From assembly GCA_001897375.1 (NCBI GenBank), contig MKSU01000015.1, positions 62,001-126,000 of the forward strand: DNA of 64,000 nt. Reading direction: 5' to 3'. The notes below the pieces were generated by a model. The model saw nothing but the letters and a program-made list of their open reading frames with translations. It was not told the origin of the DNA and did not search any database. This document shows positions 56,024-64,000 of the stretch, in pieces (positions within the stretch are counted from its first letter, which is position 1; the number at the start of each line of letters is the position of its first letter). This stretch comes from Sphingomonas sp. 67-36. GTDB lineage: Bacteria; Pseudomonadota; Alphaproteobacteria; Sphingomonadales; Sphingomonadaceae. Both the position numbers and the translations under genes were made by a program.

Positions 56024-57283
56024 TCAGGCGATCGCGCCGGTCGCGCGGCCCGCCGCCTCGAACATCGCGATCACGCGGGCGATCTGTTCGCTCGTATGCT
56101 CGGCGCAGACCGAGCAGCGCAGCAGGAAGGTGCCGGCGGGGGTGGCCGGCGGTCGCGCGACGTTGACGTACAGCCCCGCCTCCAGCAGCGCGTGCCACAT
56201 CGCCACCGCCTGATCCTGATCGTCGAGCAGCACCGCGACGACCGCCGATTGCGGCTCGTCGGTCGGCAGGCGGAAACCCAGCGCCTTGAGGCCGCCGTGC
56301 AATGCCCTGGTGTTTTCCCACAGATGCGCGCGCTTGTTGTGGGCGTGCATCAGCTTGCGGATCGAGACGGCGGCGCTCGCCATCACGGCGGGGGGCAGGC
56401 TGGCGGTGAAGATATAGGGGCGGCAGACGAAGCGCAGGATCTCGAACTTCGGATGGTTCGACACGCAGAAGCCGCCGACCGTGCCGACCGATTTGGAGAA
56501 GGTGCCGATCACGAAATCGACCTGATCCTCCAGCCCCTGCTCCTCATAGACGCCGCGCCCGTTGGGGCCGAAGAAGCCCATCGAATGCGCCTCGTCCACC
56601 AGCACCATCGCGCCATGCTTTTTGGCGACGGCCACCATTTCCCTTAGCGGGGCGACGTCGCCAAGCATCGAATAGACGCCCTCCAGGACGACGAGCTTGC
56701 CCGGCTCCCTCGGCAGGCGGCCGAGCCTCTTGTCGAGGTCCTCGACCGAATTGTGGCGGAAGCGGACCACCTCGGCATTGCCCATCGCGCAGCCGTCGTA
56801 GATCGAGGCGTGGCTGTCGGCGTCGAGGATGATATATTCGCCCTTGCCGGCGATCGCCGAGATCACGCCGAGATTGGCCTGATAGCCGGTCGAGAAGACG
56901 ATCGCGCCCGACATGCCGTAGAATTCGCGCAGCGCCTGCTCCACCTCCATATGGTCGTGGAACGTGCCGTTGAGCGCGCGGCTGCCGTTGGTGCCGGTGC
57001 CGAAACGGTCGAACGCCTGCTTGCCGGCGGCGATCACGTCCGGGTCGAACGTCATCCCCATGTAATTATAGGTGCCGAGGAGGATCGTCTCCCTGCCCTT
57101 GATGACCGCGACGGTGGGGGATTTCACCTCCTCCATCACGATGCCGAACGGATCGCGCAGCCCGCTCGACAGCAGCGCCTCGCGCTCGGCGATCAGGGGA
57201 GCGAACTTGTCGAACAGGTCGCGTTCGGCCGGCGCCGGGGTGGCCGCCGGCGGAAGATCGGACTGCTGGCCGCTGTCGCTCAT
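56024..57283 (-). CDS. spt: Serine palmitoyltransferase
   Basis: A 419-residue soluble PLP enzyme of the alpha-oxoamine synthase family that condenses serine with palmitoyl-CoA or acyl-ACP to 3-ketosphinganine, the first step of sphingolipid synthesis. Residues match the S. paucimobilis enzyme with an offset of one: H158 (PLP stacking), D230 and H233 (VDEAHSMG), PLP lysine K264 in TFSKSVG, and the C-terminal arginines R377 and R389. The homodimeric bacterial form lacks membrane anchors, as here. The acyl carrier protein gene ends one base before its start. This is the best single mark of a sphingomonad in the window. Confidence 0.95.
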   Translation of the reverse strand: MSDSGQQSDLPPAATPAPAERDLFDKFAPLIAEREALLSSGLRDPFGIVMEEVKSPTVAVIKGRETILLGTYNYMGMTFDPDVIAAGKQAFDRFGTGTNGSRALNGTFHDHMEVEQALREFYGMSGAIVFSTGYQANLGVISAIAGKGEYIILDADSHASIYDGCAMGNAEVVRFRHNSVEDLDKRLGRLPREPGKLVVLEGVYSMLGDVAPLREMVAVAKKHGAMVLVDEAHSMGFFGPNGRGVYEEQGLEDQVDFVIGTFSKSVGTVGGFCVSNHPKFEILRFVCRPYIFTASLPPAVMASAAVSIRKLMHAHNKRAHLWENTRALHGGLKALGFRLPTDEPQSAVVAVLLDDQDQAVAMWHALLEAGLYVNVARPPATPAGTFLLRCSVCAEHTSEQIARVIAMFEAAGRATGAIA

Positions 57284-57284
57284 C

Positions 57285-57527
57285 TCACGCCTTCAGTCTG
57301 GCGACGGCGTCGGCGAGCTGGCCGACGGTCTCGATTTCCGCCTGCATGTTCATCGTGATGATGATGTCGAACTCGTCCTCGATCGCGGCGACGAAATCCA
57401 TCACCGTCAGGCTGTCCCACTCCAGGTCGCCCTGGAAGGTGGTGGCGTCGGTGACGGCGACGCCCTTCTTGTTGAAAGGTTCGATCTGCGCCTTGATGGC
57501 GGTGAGGATGGTGTCGCGGTCGCTCAT
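57285..57527 (-). CDS. Acyl carrier protein of the serine palmitoyltransferase operon
   Basis: An 80-residue acyl carrier protein. The phosphopantetheine serine is S39 in LEWDSLTVMDF, and acidic helices follow. It lacks the DSLD form of the housekeeping AcpP and stands alone beside serine palmitoyltransferase, one base from its start, so it should deliver the acyl group for sphingoid base synthesis, as established for the matching gene in Caulobacter. A phosphopantetheinyl transferase is not in the window. Confidence 0.92.
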   Translation of the reverse strand: MSDRDTILTAIKAQIEPFNKKGVAVTDATTFQGDLEWDSLTVMDFVAAIEDEFDIIITMNMQAEIETVGQLADAVARLKA

Positions 57528-57597
57528 GTCCCGGCCTTAATCGCTGGACCTTGGCCTTGCCAAGCGATTGCGGCCGAAGCTTGACCCAAAGGCGGCG

Positions 57598-57897
57598 TCA
57601 GCCGTTCGTTCCGATATGGTCGACGTCCGGCGGATAATCGCCCTCGTTGGCGCGATGCGCGTTGGGCGCGATCGTCGCGGCGGTGACGGGCGCGGCGCGG
57701 CCGAGCCGGGCATTCTCCGCCTCAAGCTCGCGAATGCGCGCGTCCGCCTCGTTGCGGGTGGCGGCGTGGGCGTCGCGCTCCGCTATGTAGCGGTCGCGCC
57801 ACTTGCGGCCGCCGGGATGGCTGGCGAGGCCGAGCAGCCAGCCCGCGATCAGGGCGAGCGCTAGCGCGAGATATTGCGTCGGCGTGGTGAACGGCAT
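57598..57897 (-). CDS. Small membrane-anchored coiled-coil protein
   Basis: A 99-residue protein starting MPFTTPTQYLALALALIAGW, with one membrane helix (residues 8-27) followed by a charged helical segment (RDRYIAERDAHAATRNEADARI, and onwards to ENARL near residue 70) and a flexible tail. No family is recognised. It sits between the tad operon end (87 bases upstream) and the sphingolipid operon start (70 bases downstream) and could belong to either. An upstream ATG would add ten residues that lack a likely role. Confidence 0.55.
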   Translation of the reverse strand: MPFTTPTQYLALALALIAGWLLGLASHPGGRKWRDRYIAERDAHAATRNEADARIRELEAENARLGRAAPVTAATIAPNAHRANEGDYPPDVDHIGTNG

Positions 57898-57984
57898 GGC
57901 GGCGGACCTCCTCGTGCACAGGTTCAACGATCCACCGCGCCGCGTCGTTCCGGCCGCTCACGCACGGCCGGAACGGCGGGCCGG

Positions 57985-58986
57985 TCAGGGGGTGCCGTGG
58001 ATGAAGGCGTCGTTGATCGAGCAGGCCGCCGGGCCGAGGATGACGATGAACAGCACCGGCAGGATGAACAGGATCAGCGGCACCGTCATGATCGCCGGCA
58101 GGCGGGCGGCCTTCTCCTCCGCGCGCATCATGCGCTCGTTGCGGAACTCGGCCGACAGCACGCGCAGCGCGGAGGCGAGGGGGGTGCCGTATTTCTCGGT
58201 CTGGATCATCGTGGTGACGATCCCCTTCACCTCGTCCAGCGCGATGCGGCTGGAGAAATTCTCGAACGCCTGGCGGCGATCGGTGAGGAAGCCCAGTTCG
58301 ATCGCGGTGAGCGCGAATTCGTCGCCCAGCTCGGGATAGGCCTTGCCAAGCTCCTTCGCGACGCGATGGAACGCGGCGTCCACGGTCAGGCCGGCCTCGG
58401 CGCAGATCACCAGCAGGTCGAGCGCGTCGGGCAGGCCCTTGCGGATCGCCTGCGAGCGCTTGGTGATCTGGTTCTTCAGGAAGATGTCCGGCGCCTTGTA
58501 GCAGGCGATGAAGGTGAAGGCGACCAGCCCGTAACGCTTAATCGCCGACCAGTCGGCGAAGCTGTTCGTGCCATAGACGACGAACACCATGATGCCGCCG
58601 ATCACCACCGGCAGCACCAGCCGGCCGAAGATCACGCCGACCGCCCATTCCTTCGAGCGGATGCCGGCCTGAAGCAGCTTGACCTGCGCGTCCTTGAGCT
58701 GGCTGTCCTGCAACACCTTCAGCGAGGCGAGGAAGGCACGGATGCGGTCGGCGCCCTCGCTGCGGCGCACCAGCTTCGCGCGGCGCTTGCCGCTGGAGGC
58801 GGTGATGCCGGCCTTGAGCTGTTCGCGGCGCTCGTTCAGCGCCTTGACGCGACGCGCCATCGGGTTGCGCACGCTGAGCGCGGCGTAGATCGCCACCAGC
58901 ACGGCCATCGCCGCCACCCCGGACAGGACCGTTGCGGCCAGATAGACGTCGATGCCCAGAAGCGTCGGATTGGATGCCGTTTCCAT
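57985..58986 (-). CDS. tadC: Tad pilus inner-membrane protein TadC
   Basis: A 333-residue type II secretion F-domain protein. It has an N-terminal helix (residues 14-36), a central pair of helices (118-165), the cytoplasmic GspF-like four-helix domain (LPDALDLLVICAEAGLTVDAAF near residues 190-212) and a C-terminal helix. TadC works with TadB as the membrane platform for Flp pilus assembly. It follows tadB by 4 bases and ends the pilus operon in this window. Confidence 0.92.
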   Translation of the reverse strand: METASNPTLLGIDVYLAATVLSGVAAMAVLVAIYAALSVRNPMARRVKALNERREQLKAGITASSGKRRAKLVRRSEGADRIRAFLASLKVLQDSQLKDAQVKLLQAGIRSKEWAVGVIFGRLVLPVVIGGIMVFVVYGTNSFADWSAIKRYGLVAFTFIACYKAPDIFLKNQITKRSQAIRKGLPDALDLLVICAEAGLTVDAAFHRVAKELGKAYPELGDEFALTAIELGFLTDRRQAFENFSSRIALDEVKGIVTTMIQTEKYGTPLASALRVLSAEFRNERMMRAEEKAARLPAIMTVPLILFILPVLFIVILGPAACSINDAFIHGTP

Positions 58987-58990
58987 CGCG

Positions 58991-59965
58991 TCAGATCTCG
59001 AAGTTTATCATCTTGGCCATGATGAAGGCGCCGATCGCCATCCATACCAGCCCGCCGCCGCCCACCATGATGAGCCGCTCGTCGACGAAGAATTTCTGCA
59101 TGTAGCTGCCGTTGATGAACCAGATCAGCCCGAAGACGATGAACGGCAGCGCGCCGATGATATAGGCCGACGCCTTCGATTCCGACGACATCGCCTTGAT
59201 CTTCAGCTTCATCTGCCCGCGCTGGCGCAGCACGGTGGCGAGGTTCTGCAGCGTTTCCGCCAGATTGCCGCCGGTCTCGCGCTGGATCGCGATGGTGATG
59301 CAGAAGAACTGGAACTCGGGAGTCGGAATCCGCTCGGCAGTTTCCTGGAGCGCGACGTCCATCGAGCGGCCGATCTTCATCTTGTCCGAGACGATGCGGA
59401 ATTCCTCGCCCACCGGCCCCGGCACCTCGCTGGCGACGACCGACATGGTTTCGGTGATCGGCAGGCCCGAGCGCAGGCCGCGCACGAGCAATTCGATCGC
59501 GTCGGGGAATTTCGCGTTGAACTTCGCGATGCGGCGCTTGATGAAGAAGCCGACGACATAGTGCGGAATGCCCGCACCCACGCCCAGCCCGACCATCAGT
59601 GCCAGCAGCAGCGGCAGGCCCTGCAGCATCAGCAGCAGGGTGACGATCGTCAGCAGACCCACCGTCGCCATGCCGTATTGACCGACCGTCCAGTTCTTGC
59701 CGGTACGCGTCAGCCGCTTCTTCAGCTCGGCCGGCTTCGGCAGGAAGCGCATCGCCGCCTGATCCGCCCTGGTGGCGTTCTTGCCGGTGATGCGGCGCAT
59801 CTGCGCCTCCACCGCCATTGCCGGCGAGGCGGAATGACGTTCGCGCAACGCGCCGAGCCGGCGGCTGCCGGCGCGCGCCGCGGACGGGCCGGCGAAGGCG
59901 AACGCGATCATCGCGATCACGGTCAGCGCGCCCAGCGCAAGCATGGCAATCGGCATCAGGGGCAT
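58991..59965 (-). CDS. tadB: Tad pilus inner-membrane protein TadB
   Basis: A 324-residue F-domain protein paralogous to TadC, with an N-terminal helix, two helices near residues 100-140, the conserved FPDAIELLVRGLRSGLPITETM segment near residue 160 and a C-terminal helix pair. It should form the platform with TadC. Upstream, 55 bases away, is cpaE rather than the motor ATPase gene expected here. Confidence 0.92.
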   Translation of the reverse strand: MPLMPIAMLALGALTVIAMIAFAFAGPSAARAGSRRLGALRERHSASPAMAVEAQMRRITGKNATRADQAAMRFLPKPAELKKRLTRTGKNWTVGQYGMATVGLLTIVTLLLMLQGLPLLLALMVGLGVGAGIPHYVVGFFIKRRIAKFNAKFPDAIELLVRGLRSGLPITETMSVVASEVPGPVGEEFRIVSDKMKIGRSMDVALQETAERIPTPEFQFFCITIAIQRETGGNLAETLQNLATVLRQRGQMKLKIKAMSSESKASAYIIGALPFIVFGLIWFINGSYMQKFFVDERLIMVGGGGLVWMAIGAFIMAKMINFEI

Positions 59966-60020
59966 CGCGGCCTCACACCTCCTTGGGCGCTGCCCCGCGC
60001 GGAAAGGCGCGGGCGCGCGA

Positions 60021-61319
60021 TCACTTCGCCTTCGCTCCGGCCGGCTTTCTCGGCAGGAGCGATTTCAGATCGGTGAATCGCTCGATCAGCGAGCCGCTCT
60101 TTGCCTTTGATTTTGCCTTCGCCTCGTCGGTCGATCCGCTCTCGTCGCCGGCTTCGCACAGCCGGCTCGCGAGCTGCGCGATCGGCGCGACCGTCTTGGA
60201 GCCCTTGCCGGCTTCCGCGAGCGGCTTGCCGAGCTTCGCGGCCTGCGCGGCGAGCTTCTGGTCGAACGGGACGATGAAATCGACCTTGCGCTCGATCGAA
60301 TTCTCGAAATCCTTCCGCGTGATCTCGAGTTGCTGCCCCGGATGGACGCGGTTGGCCAGCACGAGCACCATCAGGTGCGGCGCATTGGCCTTGATCCACG
60401 AGAGGATGCGGATCGTGTCGCGCGCCGCCGCCAGCGTCAGCTCGGTGACGATCAGCGCGCACTGCATGTCGCTCACCAGATGCGGATGCGCGACCAGCAT
60501 GTTGCGCGGCAGATCGACCACGGTGCATTCGAACGCCGCCCGCATCTCCTCCTGCAACTGGAAGAAGGCGCTGCCGTCGGTGACGATCGGCGAGTTGATC
60601 GGCGCCTCGGCCGACAGGATCGAGAGCTTGTCGGAGGCGCGGACCATGGCGCGCTCGATGAACAGGCCGTCGATGCGGCTGGGGTTCTCGATCGCGTCGG
60701 TGAGGCCGCGCCCCGGCTCCAGATCGAGCGCCAGCGCGCCGGTGCCGAAATGCACGTCGAGATCGAGCATCGCGGTGGTGCGCTGCTGCTTCTCGCTCAT
60801 CAGCCACGCCAGCGACGCTGCGATGGTGGAGGCGCCCGTGCCGCCGCGCGTGCCGATCACCGCCACCGCATAATGCGGCCGGTCCACGGCGCCCTCGACC
60901 ACCTTGGGCGCGTTCAGCACCGCCTGAGCGTGCGAGAAGGCCTCGCGCAGCATGTCCGGCGACAAGGGCTTCAGGAGATAATCCTGGATCCCGCTCGCGA
61001 CGAGATCGCGGTACAGCCGCACGTCGTTGACCTGACCGGAGGCGATCACCACCGTGCCCGGCTCGCATACCTCGGCCAGCGAATTGATATCGCCGAGCGG
61101 ATCGCCCGATTCGGCGAGATCGACGAACAGGATCTGCGGGCTGGCCGAGACCGACAGCGACTGCACCGCATTGCGCAGGCCGCCCTTGTTCACCTTCTCG
61201 GGCGACCAGCCCATCTCGGTTGCGATGGGGCGGATCGCCTCGGCGGTCGTCTCGTCGCAGACATAGGCGACGAAGGGTTCGCGATGGGCTACGCCGCCCG
61301 GTTTCCACGGAGCGTTCAT
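60021..61319 (-). CDS. cpaE: Tad pilus assembly ATPase-like protein CpaE/TadZ
   Basis: A 432-residue protein of two parts: an N-terminal receiver-like domain without the phospho-acceptor signature (residues 15-135, with YLLKPLSP near 114) and a ParA/MinD-type domain whose deviant Walker A is GTRGGTGAST at residues 156-165. CpaE/TadZ proteins set the position of the pilus machine at the pole. The tail is Lys/Ala-rich. It starts one base after the cpaD stop. TadB follows after 55 bases. Confidence 0.92.
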   Translation of the reverse strand: MNAPWKPGGVAHREPFVAYVCDETTAEAIRPIATEMGWSPEKVNKGGLRNAVQSLSVSASPQILFVDLAESGDPLGDINSLAEVCEPGTVVIASGQVNDVRLYRDLVASGIQDYLLKPLSPDMLREAFSHAQAVLNAPKVVEGAVDRPHYAVAVIGTRGGTGASTIAASLAWLMSEKQQRTTAMLDLDVHFGTGALALDLEPGRGLTDAIENPSRIDGLFIERAMVRASDKLSILSAEAPINSPIVTDGSAFFQLQEEMRAAFECTVVDLPRNMLVAHPHLVSDMQCALIVTELTLAAARDTIRILSWIKANAPHLMVLVLANRVHPGQQLEITRKDFENSIERKVDFIVPFDQKLAAQAAKLGKPLAEAGKGSKTVAPIAQLASRLCEAGDESGSTDEAKAKSKAKSGSLIERFTDLKSLLPRKPAGAKAK

Positions 61320-61320
61320 C

Positions 61321-61971
61321 TTACTTGTTCCCCGACGTCGTCATCTTTTCGATCTTGATTGCGGTGCCGCCGTTTCCGGTCGGCTTCGCCTTGCGATATT
61401 CGTCGATCGCGCGCGTGCCCGTCGCCGCGTCATAGACCTGCGCGCCCGGCTCGCCGCGCACCAGATCGAGCGGATTGGCGACCATCGCGGCGAGGTTCGA
61501 ATTGACCGCGCAGCCCTGGTTCGACCAGGTGTTGCCCTCGAAATCGGGCTGGCGATCACGCGAGAAATCGGGGCAGTTCGGGACGCGCGCCCGCGCCCGG
61601 CTGACCACCACGCGCATCGTGCCGGGCGTGACCGGCGCCCCCGTCACCGGCGCGTCGCCGGAGACGAGCAGGCCGAAGCGGGCCGCCGCGCGCGACACCG
61701 CGCCGCGCGCCGCCGGGCTGGCGCCGGCCGGATCGTCGATCGCGATGCTGTCGCCATAGCCGAGGCGGAGCGAGCCCATCCAGCCGGCGAGCCGCTGCTC
61801 CTCGCCCGGCGCCAGCCCGGCGGGGCCGGTGCCGACGTCGAAGCTGTAGGCGGTGCGGCTGACGACCGGCTGGTGGACGGATTCGAGCCCGCGGTTCTTC
61901 GTGCCGCTGCATCCGCCGAGCAATATGGCGGGTAGGGCGGCGAGGAGCAGGGTGCGCTTGACCATGTTCAT
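61321..61971 (-). CDS. cpaD: Tad pilus lipoprotein CpaD
   Basis: A 216-residue outer-membrane lipoprotein: signal peptide with lipobox LLGGC (lipidated C21). The CpaD domain carries two further cysteines, in VPNCPDFSRD and NQGCAVNSNLAAMVANP, the latter being the family hallmark. CpaD helps secretin CpaC form the outer-membrane pore. The gene lies 14 bases after cpaC. Confidence 0.92.
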   Translation of the reverse strand: MNMVKRTLLLAALPAILLGGCSGTKNRGLESVHQPVVSRTAYSFDVGTGPAGLAPGEEQRLAGWMGSLRLGYGDSIAIDDPAGASPAARGAVSRAAARFGLLVSGDAPVTGAPVTPGTMRVVVSRARARVPNCPDFSRDRQPDFEGNTWSNQGCAVNSNLAAMVANPLDLVRGEPGAQVYDAATGTRAIDEYRKAKPTGNGGTAIKIEKMTTSGNK

Positions 61972-61985
61972 GTCCTCGATGCGGG

Positions 61986-63644
61986 TCAGTTGAACGAGAA
62001 GCCGGGAGCCGGCGTGGCTGCGGGGGCGGCCGAAGCCTTGTCCTTCGGTTTCGCGGCCGCCTTGCGATCGGCGTCGTCGCGGCGCGGCTCGGGCGCGGGG
62101 ACCGGGGTGACCGGCGCGGCCGCGCCGACCGCCGGCTGCGCGGGCGGACCGGCCTCCATCGTCGGCTTGGGCCGCTGGGCGCCGCTGGTGCCGCCGCCGA
62201 GCTGGCCGAGCAGGATGCGATCGAGATCGGTCGGCGCCTTGTAGCCGTCGGTCGGCAGGACGATGTCGTTGGCGTTGACCGGCTTCACCAGATACGGGGT
62301 GATGACGATCACCAGTTCGGTCTCGTTGCGCTGGAAACCGTTGGAGCGGAACAGCGCGCCCAGCACCGGCAGGTCGCCGATGCCCGGCGTCTTGTCGATC
62401 GAGTTGTTGTGCGAGTTCTGCAGCAATCCGGCGATCATGAAGCTCTGGCCGGAGCCAAGCTCCACCGTCGTTTCGGCGCGCCGCGTGGTGATGGCGGGGA
62501 TCGTCGTGCCCTGGAAGGTGACCGCGCCGTCCGACGAAAGCTGCGACACCTCGGGGCGGACGCGCAGGCTGATCCGGCCGTCCGCCAGCACCGTCGGCGT
62601 ATAGGCGAGGCTGACGCCGTACTGCTTGTATTCGATCGACACCGCGCCGAGGCCCTGAGCCACCGGGATCGGGATCTCGCCGCCCGCCAGGAACGTGCCG
62701 GTCTCGCCCGACAGCGCCGTCAGGTTCGGGTTGGCGAGGCTCGTCACCTGCCCGATGCGCTCGCCGAGGTCGAGTGCCTGGAGCACGTCGAGACCGAACA
62801 ACTTGCCCGCGAGGCCGAGCGTGGTGCGCTCGGTGGTGCTCTGCGTGAATCCGTACTGGCTGCCCGAATTGGGATAGACGAACGTGCCGGTCGCCGGATT
62901 GAACGGCAGCGAGATCGAGCCGGCCGGCAGCCCGAATTTCGACGAGGCGTCGAGCACCGGCAGGTTGCTGGTGTTGAAGCTGCCGATCGTCCCGCCCGCG
63001 CGGCCCGAGAGCACGCCGAAGTTGAAGCCGTTCGTCGTGTCCCGCGTCATGATGTTCGAGCCGACGTTCTTGAGGAAGCTGCGGCTCACCTCGGCGAACT
63101 TCACCTGCAGGTTCACCTGCAATGGCGTGGCGGTGCGCAGGCGGCTGATGACCTTCGTGCCCTCGCCGACGAAGGCGGTGGCGAGGCGTTCCGCCTCCGC
63201 GCCGTCATCGGGCTGCGCGACGGTGCCGGTCAGCAGCACCACGCCGTTCATCGTCGTGGCGGTGATCTGCGCCTCGGGCATTGCCAGCTTGAGCATCTGG
63301 CCGATCGAGTCGAAGTTGTTGCCGACGCGGATCGTCGCGGAATAGACGACCTGCCCGCTCTTGGACGTGGCGGAGACGGTCGTCTCGCCGGTCTTCTTGC
63401 CGAAGATGTAGAGCTGGGTCGGCGAGCGGACCTGGACGTCGGCGATTTCCGAATTGGCGACGAACAGGTCGCTCATCGGCCGCGCCAGCGTCACCAGCCG
63501 GCCGCGATTGGTGGCGAGCTGGACGACCGGTCCGCCGGCTCCCGGCGCGGACTGCGCCGGCGCCGCGGCGGGCGTTGCGGCGACTGCGGCCGCTGCGAGC
63601 GCGACTGCCAGCGGCAGCCCGATCGATGTCGAACGAATACGCAT
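61986..63644 (-). CDS. cpaC: Tad pilus secretin CpaC (RcpA)
   Basis: A 552-residue type II/III secretin-family protein. Signal peptide ends near PAQSA (residue 32), a pilus-formation N domain follows (LARPMSDLFVANSEIADVQV, near residues 52-71), then a BON-like segment and the secretin barrel (LSGETGTFLAGGEIPIP near residue 310; ELVIVITPYLVKPV near residue 455). The C-terminal 90 residues are Pro/Ala/Lys-rich and look disordered. The start MRIRSTSIG lies one base after the cpaB stop and is preferred over an ATG within cpaB. Confidence 0.93.
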   Translation of the reverse strand: MRIRSTSIGLPLAVALAAAAVAATPAAAPAQSAPGAGGPVVQLATNRGRLVTLARPMSDLFVANSEIADVQVRSPTQLYIFGKKTGETTVSATSKSGQVVYSATIRVGNNFDSIGQMLKLAMPEAQITATTMNGVVLLTGTVAQPDDGAEAERLATAFVGEGTKVISRLRTATPLQVNLQVKFAEVSRSFLKNVGSNIMTRDTTNGFNFGVLSGRAGGTIGSFNTSNLPVLDASSKFGLPAGSISLPFNPATGTFVYPNSGSQYGFTQSTTERTTLGLAGKLFGLDVLQALDLGERIGQVTSLANPNLTALSGETGTFLAGGEIPIPVAQGLGAVSIEYKQYGVSLAYTPTVLADGRISLRVRPEVSQLSSDGAVTFQGTTIPAITTRRAETTVELGSGQSFMIAGLLQNSHNNSIDKTPGIGDLPVLGALFRSNGFQRNETELVIVITPYLVKPVNANDIVLPTDGYKAPTDLDRILLGQLGGGTSGAQRPKPTMEAGPPAQPAVGAAAPVTPVPAPEPRRDDADRKAAAKPKDKASAAPAATPAPGFSFN

Positions 63645-63645
63645 C

Positions 63646-64000
63646 TCAGTGCTTCCCCCCGACCGGAACATCGGTCACAGTATTGCCCCGCGCCACCCGC
63701 ACCACGGGACCGAACACCGGCGCCCCTCCCGGGAAATTGCCGCCCGCGCCCTGCGCGCCCTGCGGCGCGCCGTCGGACGCCTTGCCCGGCACGGTGCGGC
63801 GCTGGAAGCGCGACACGTCGGCCCCGACGGTGACGCTCGAATCGCCGGCTTGCGGCTGGCTGGCGACCTGCAGCATCAGCGCGCGCTCGGCCTTGGGGTC
63901 GCCGTTGGCGGGCGCCTTCACCGCACCGGCGGCGATCGCCTGCTCGAACTCGGCCTGATTGTCGGCGATCGAGCGCAGCGACAGCGAGAGCGTGCCGGCC
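63646..64000 (-). CDS. cpaB: Tad pilus assembly protein CpaB (RcpC), C-terminal part (5' partial)
   Basis: The frame is open to the right edge; about 117 residues are visible. AGTLSLSLRSIADN at the start of the visible part is the C-terminal end of the RcpC/CpaB SAF domain, which is thought to bind peptidoglycan in the periplasm. A long glycine- and proline-rich tail follows. It leads the pilus operon as usual (cpaB-cpaC-cpaD-cpaE). The rest of the gene, and possibly the prepilin peptidase, pilin and motor genes, lies beyond the window. Confidence 0.85.
   Translation of the reverse strand, partial: AGTLSLSLRSIADNQAEFEQAIAAGAVKAPANGDPKAERALMLQVASQPQAGDSSVTVGADVSRFQRRTVPGKASDGAPQGAQGAGGNFPGGAPVFGPVVRVARGNTVTDVPVGGKH

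Noticed and set aside
54548-56647. 699-residue plus-strand frame opposite the hybrid kinase and SPT
   Set aside because: It is antisense to two genes with complete catalytic motifs and has shadow-type composition.

Overview
The window comes from a GC-rich alphaproteobacterium, most likely Sphingomonas or a close sphingomonad. The evidence is a serine palmitoyltransferase that keeps every catalytic residue known for the Sphingomonas paucimobilis enzyme (offset by one), a dedicated acyl carrier protein beside it, two large TonB-dependent receptors, an Lrp-type regulator divergent from putA, a tad pilus locus, and small families typical of this group (DUF2842, DUF3297, TIGR02300, DOMON-like plus DUF1343). 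Genes are densely packed with many ATGA-type overlaps. No gene-free stretch exceeds 300 bases; the largest (7675-7950, 18185-18443, 48701-48982) are described under features or neighbours. I see no prophage, insertion sequence transposase, CRISPR array or antibiotic-resistance island.

Layout. 1-11.6 kb is housekeeping: tRNA-Met, rimO, a DOMON-like/DUF1343 pair, a peptide-type solute-binding lipoprotein behind tRNA-Leu, and the classic aroA-cmk-rpsA-ihfB cluster with an exported alpha/beta hydrolase inserted, then tRNA-Ala. 11.6-22.9 kb holds proline catabolism (Lrp regulator/putA), an M23 peptidase facing an AmpG-like permease, a small inverted-repeat-bounded element, and Rieske oxygenase, CitE-like lyase, M20 hydrolase and radical SAM genes. 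22.9-31.4 kb holds fau, 6S RNA, zapA, gap-pgk, a telA pair and typA. 31.4-42.6 kb holds two TonB receptors, an ABC-F ATPase and a LytS/LytTR two-component pair. 42.8-49.2 kb holds ligA, an amino-acid permease, hinT/hisE and a cysteine-desulfhydrase-type PLP enzyme.

49.3-57.5 kb is the most interesting region. On the minus strand it runs ACP, serine palmitoyltransferase, CHASE3 hybrid histidine kinase, lptF, lptG. Convergent to lptG is a membrane fatty-acid desaturase, and divergent from that a GNAT-fold protein that resembles the family of the bacterial ceramide synthase characterised in Caulobacter. Taken together it reads as a sphingolipid synthesis, modification and export neighbourhood, in a group whose studied members replace lipopolysaccharide with glycosphingolipid. 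The epimerase-like ceramide reductase and acyl-ACP synthetase found beside SPT in Caulobacter are absent here.

57.6-64 kb carries a small membrane coiled-coil protein and then a tad/Flp pilus operon (cpaB partial, cpaC, cpaD, cpaE, tadB, tadC) from which the CpaF/TadA motor ATPase is missing at its usual position. Several intergenic palindromes and repeats are recorded, including a 31-base perfect palindrome inside the 193-bp element and a repeat that supplies the pgk stop codon.
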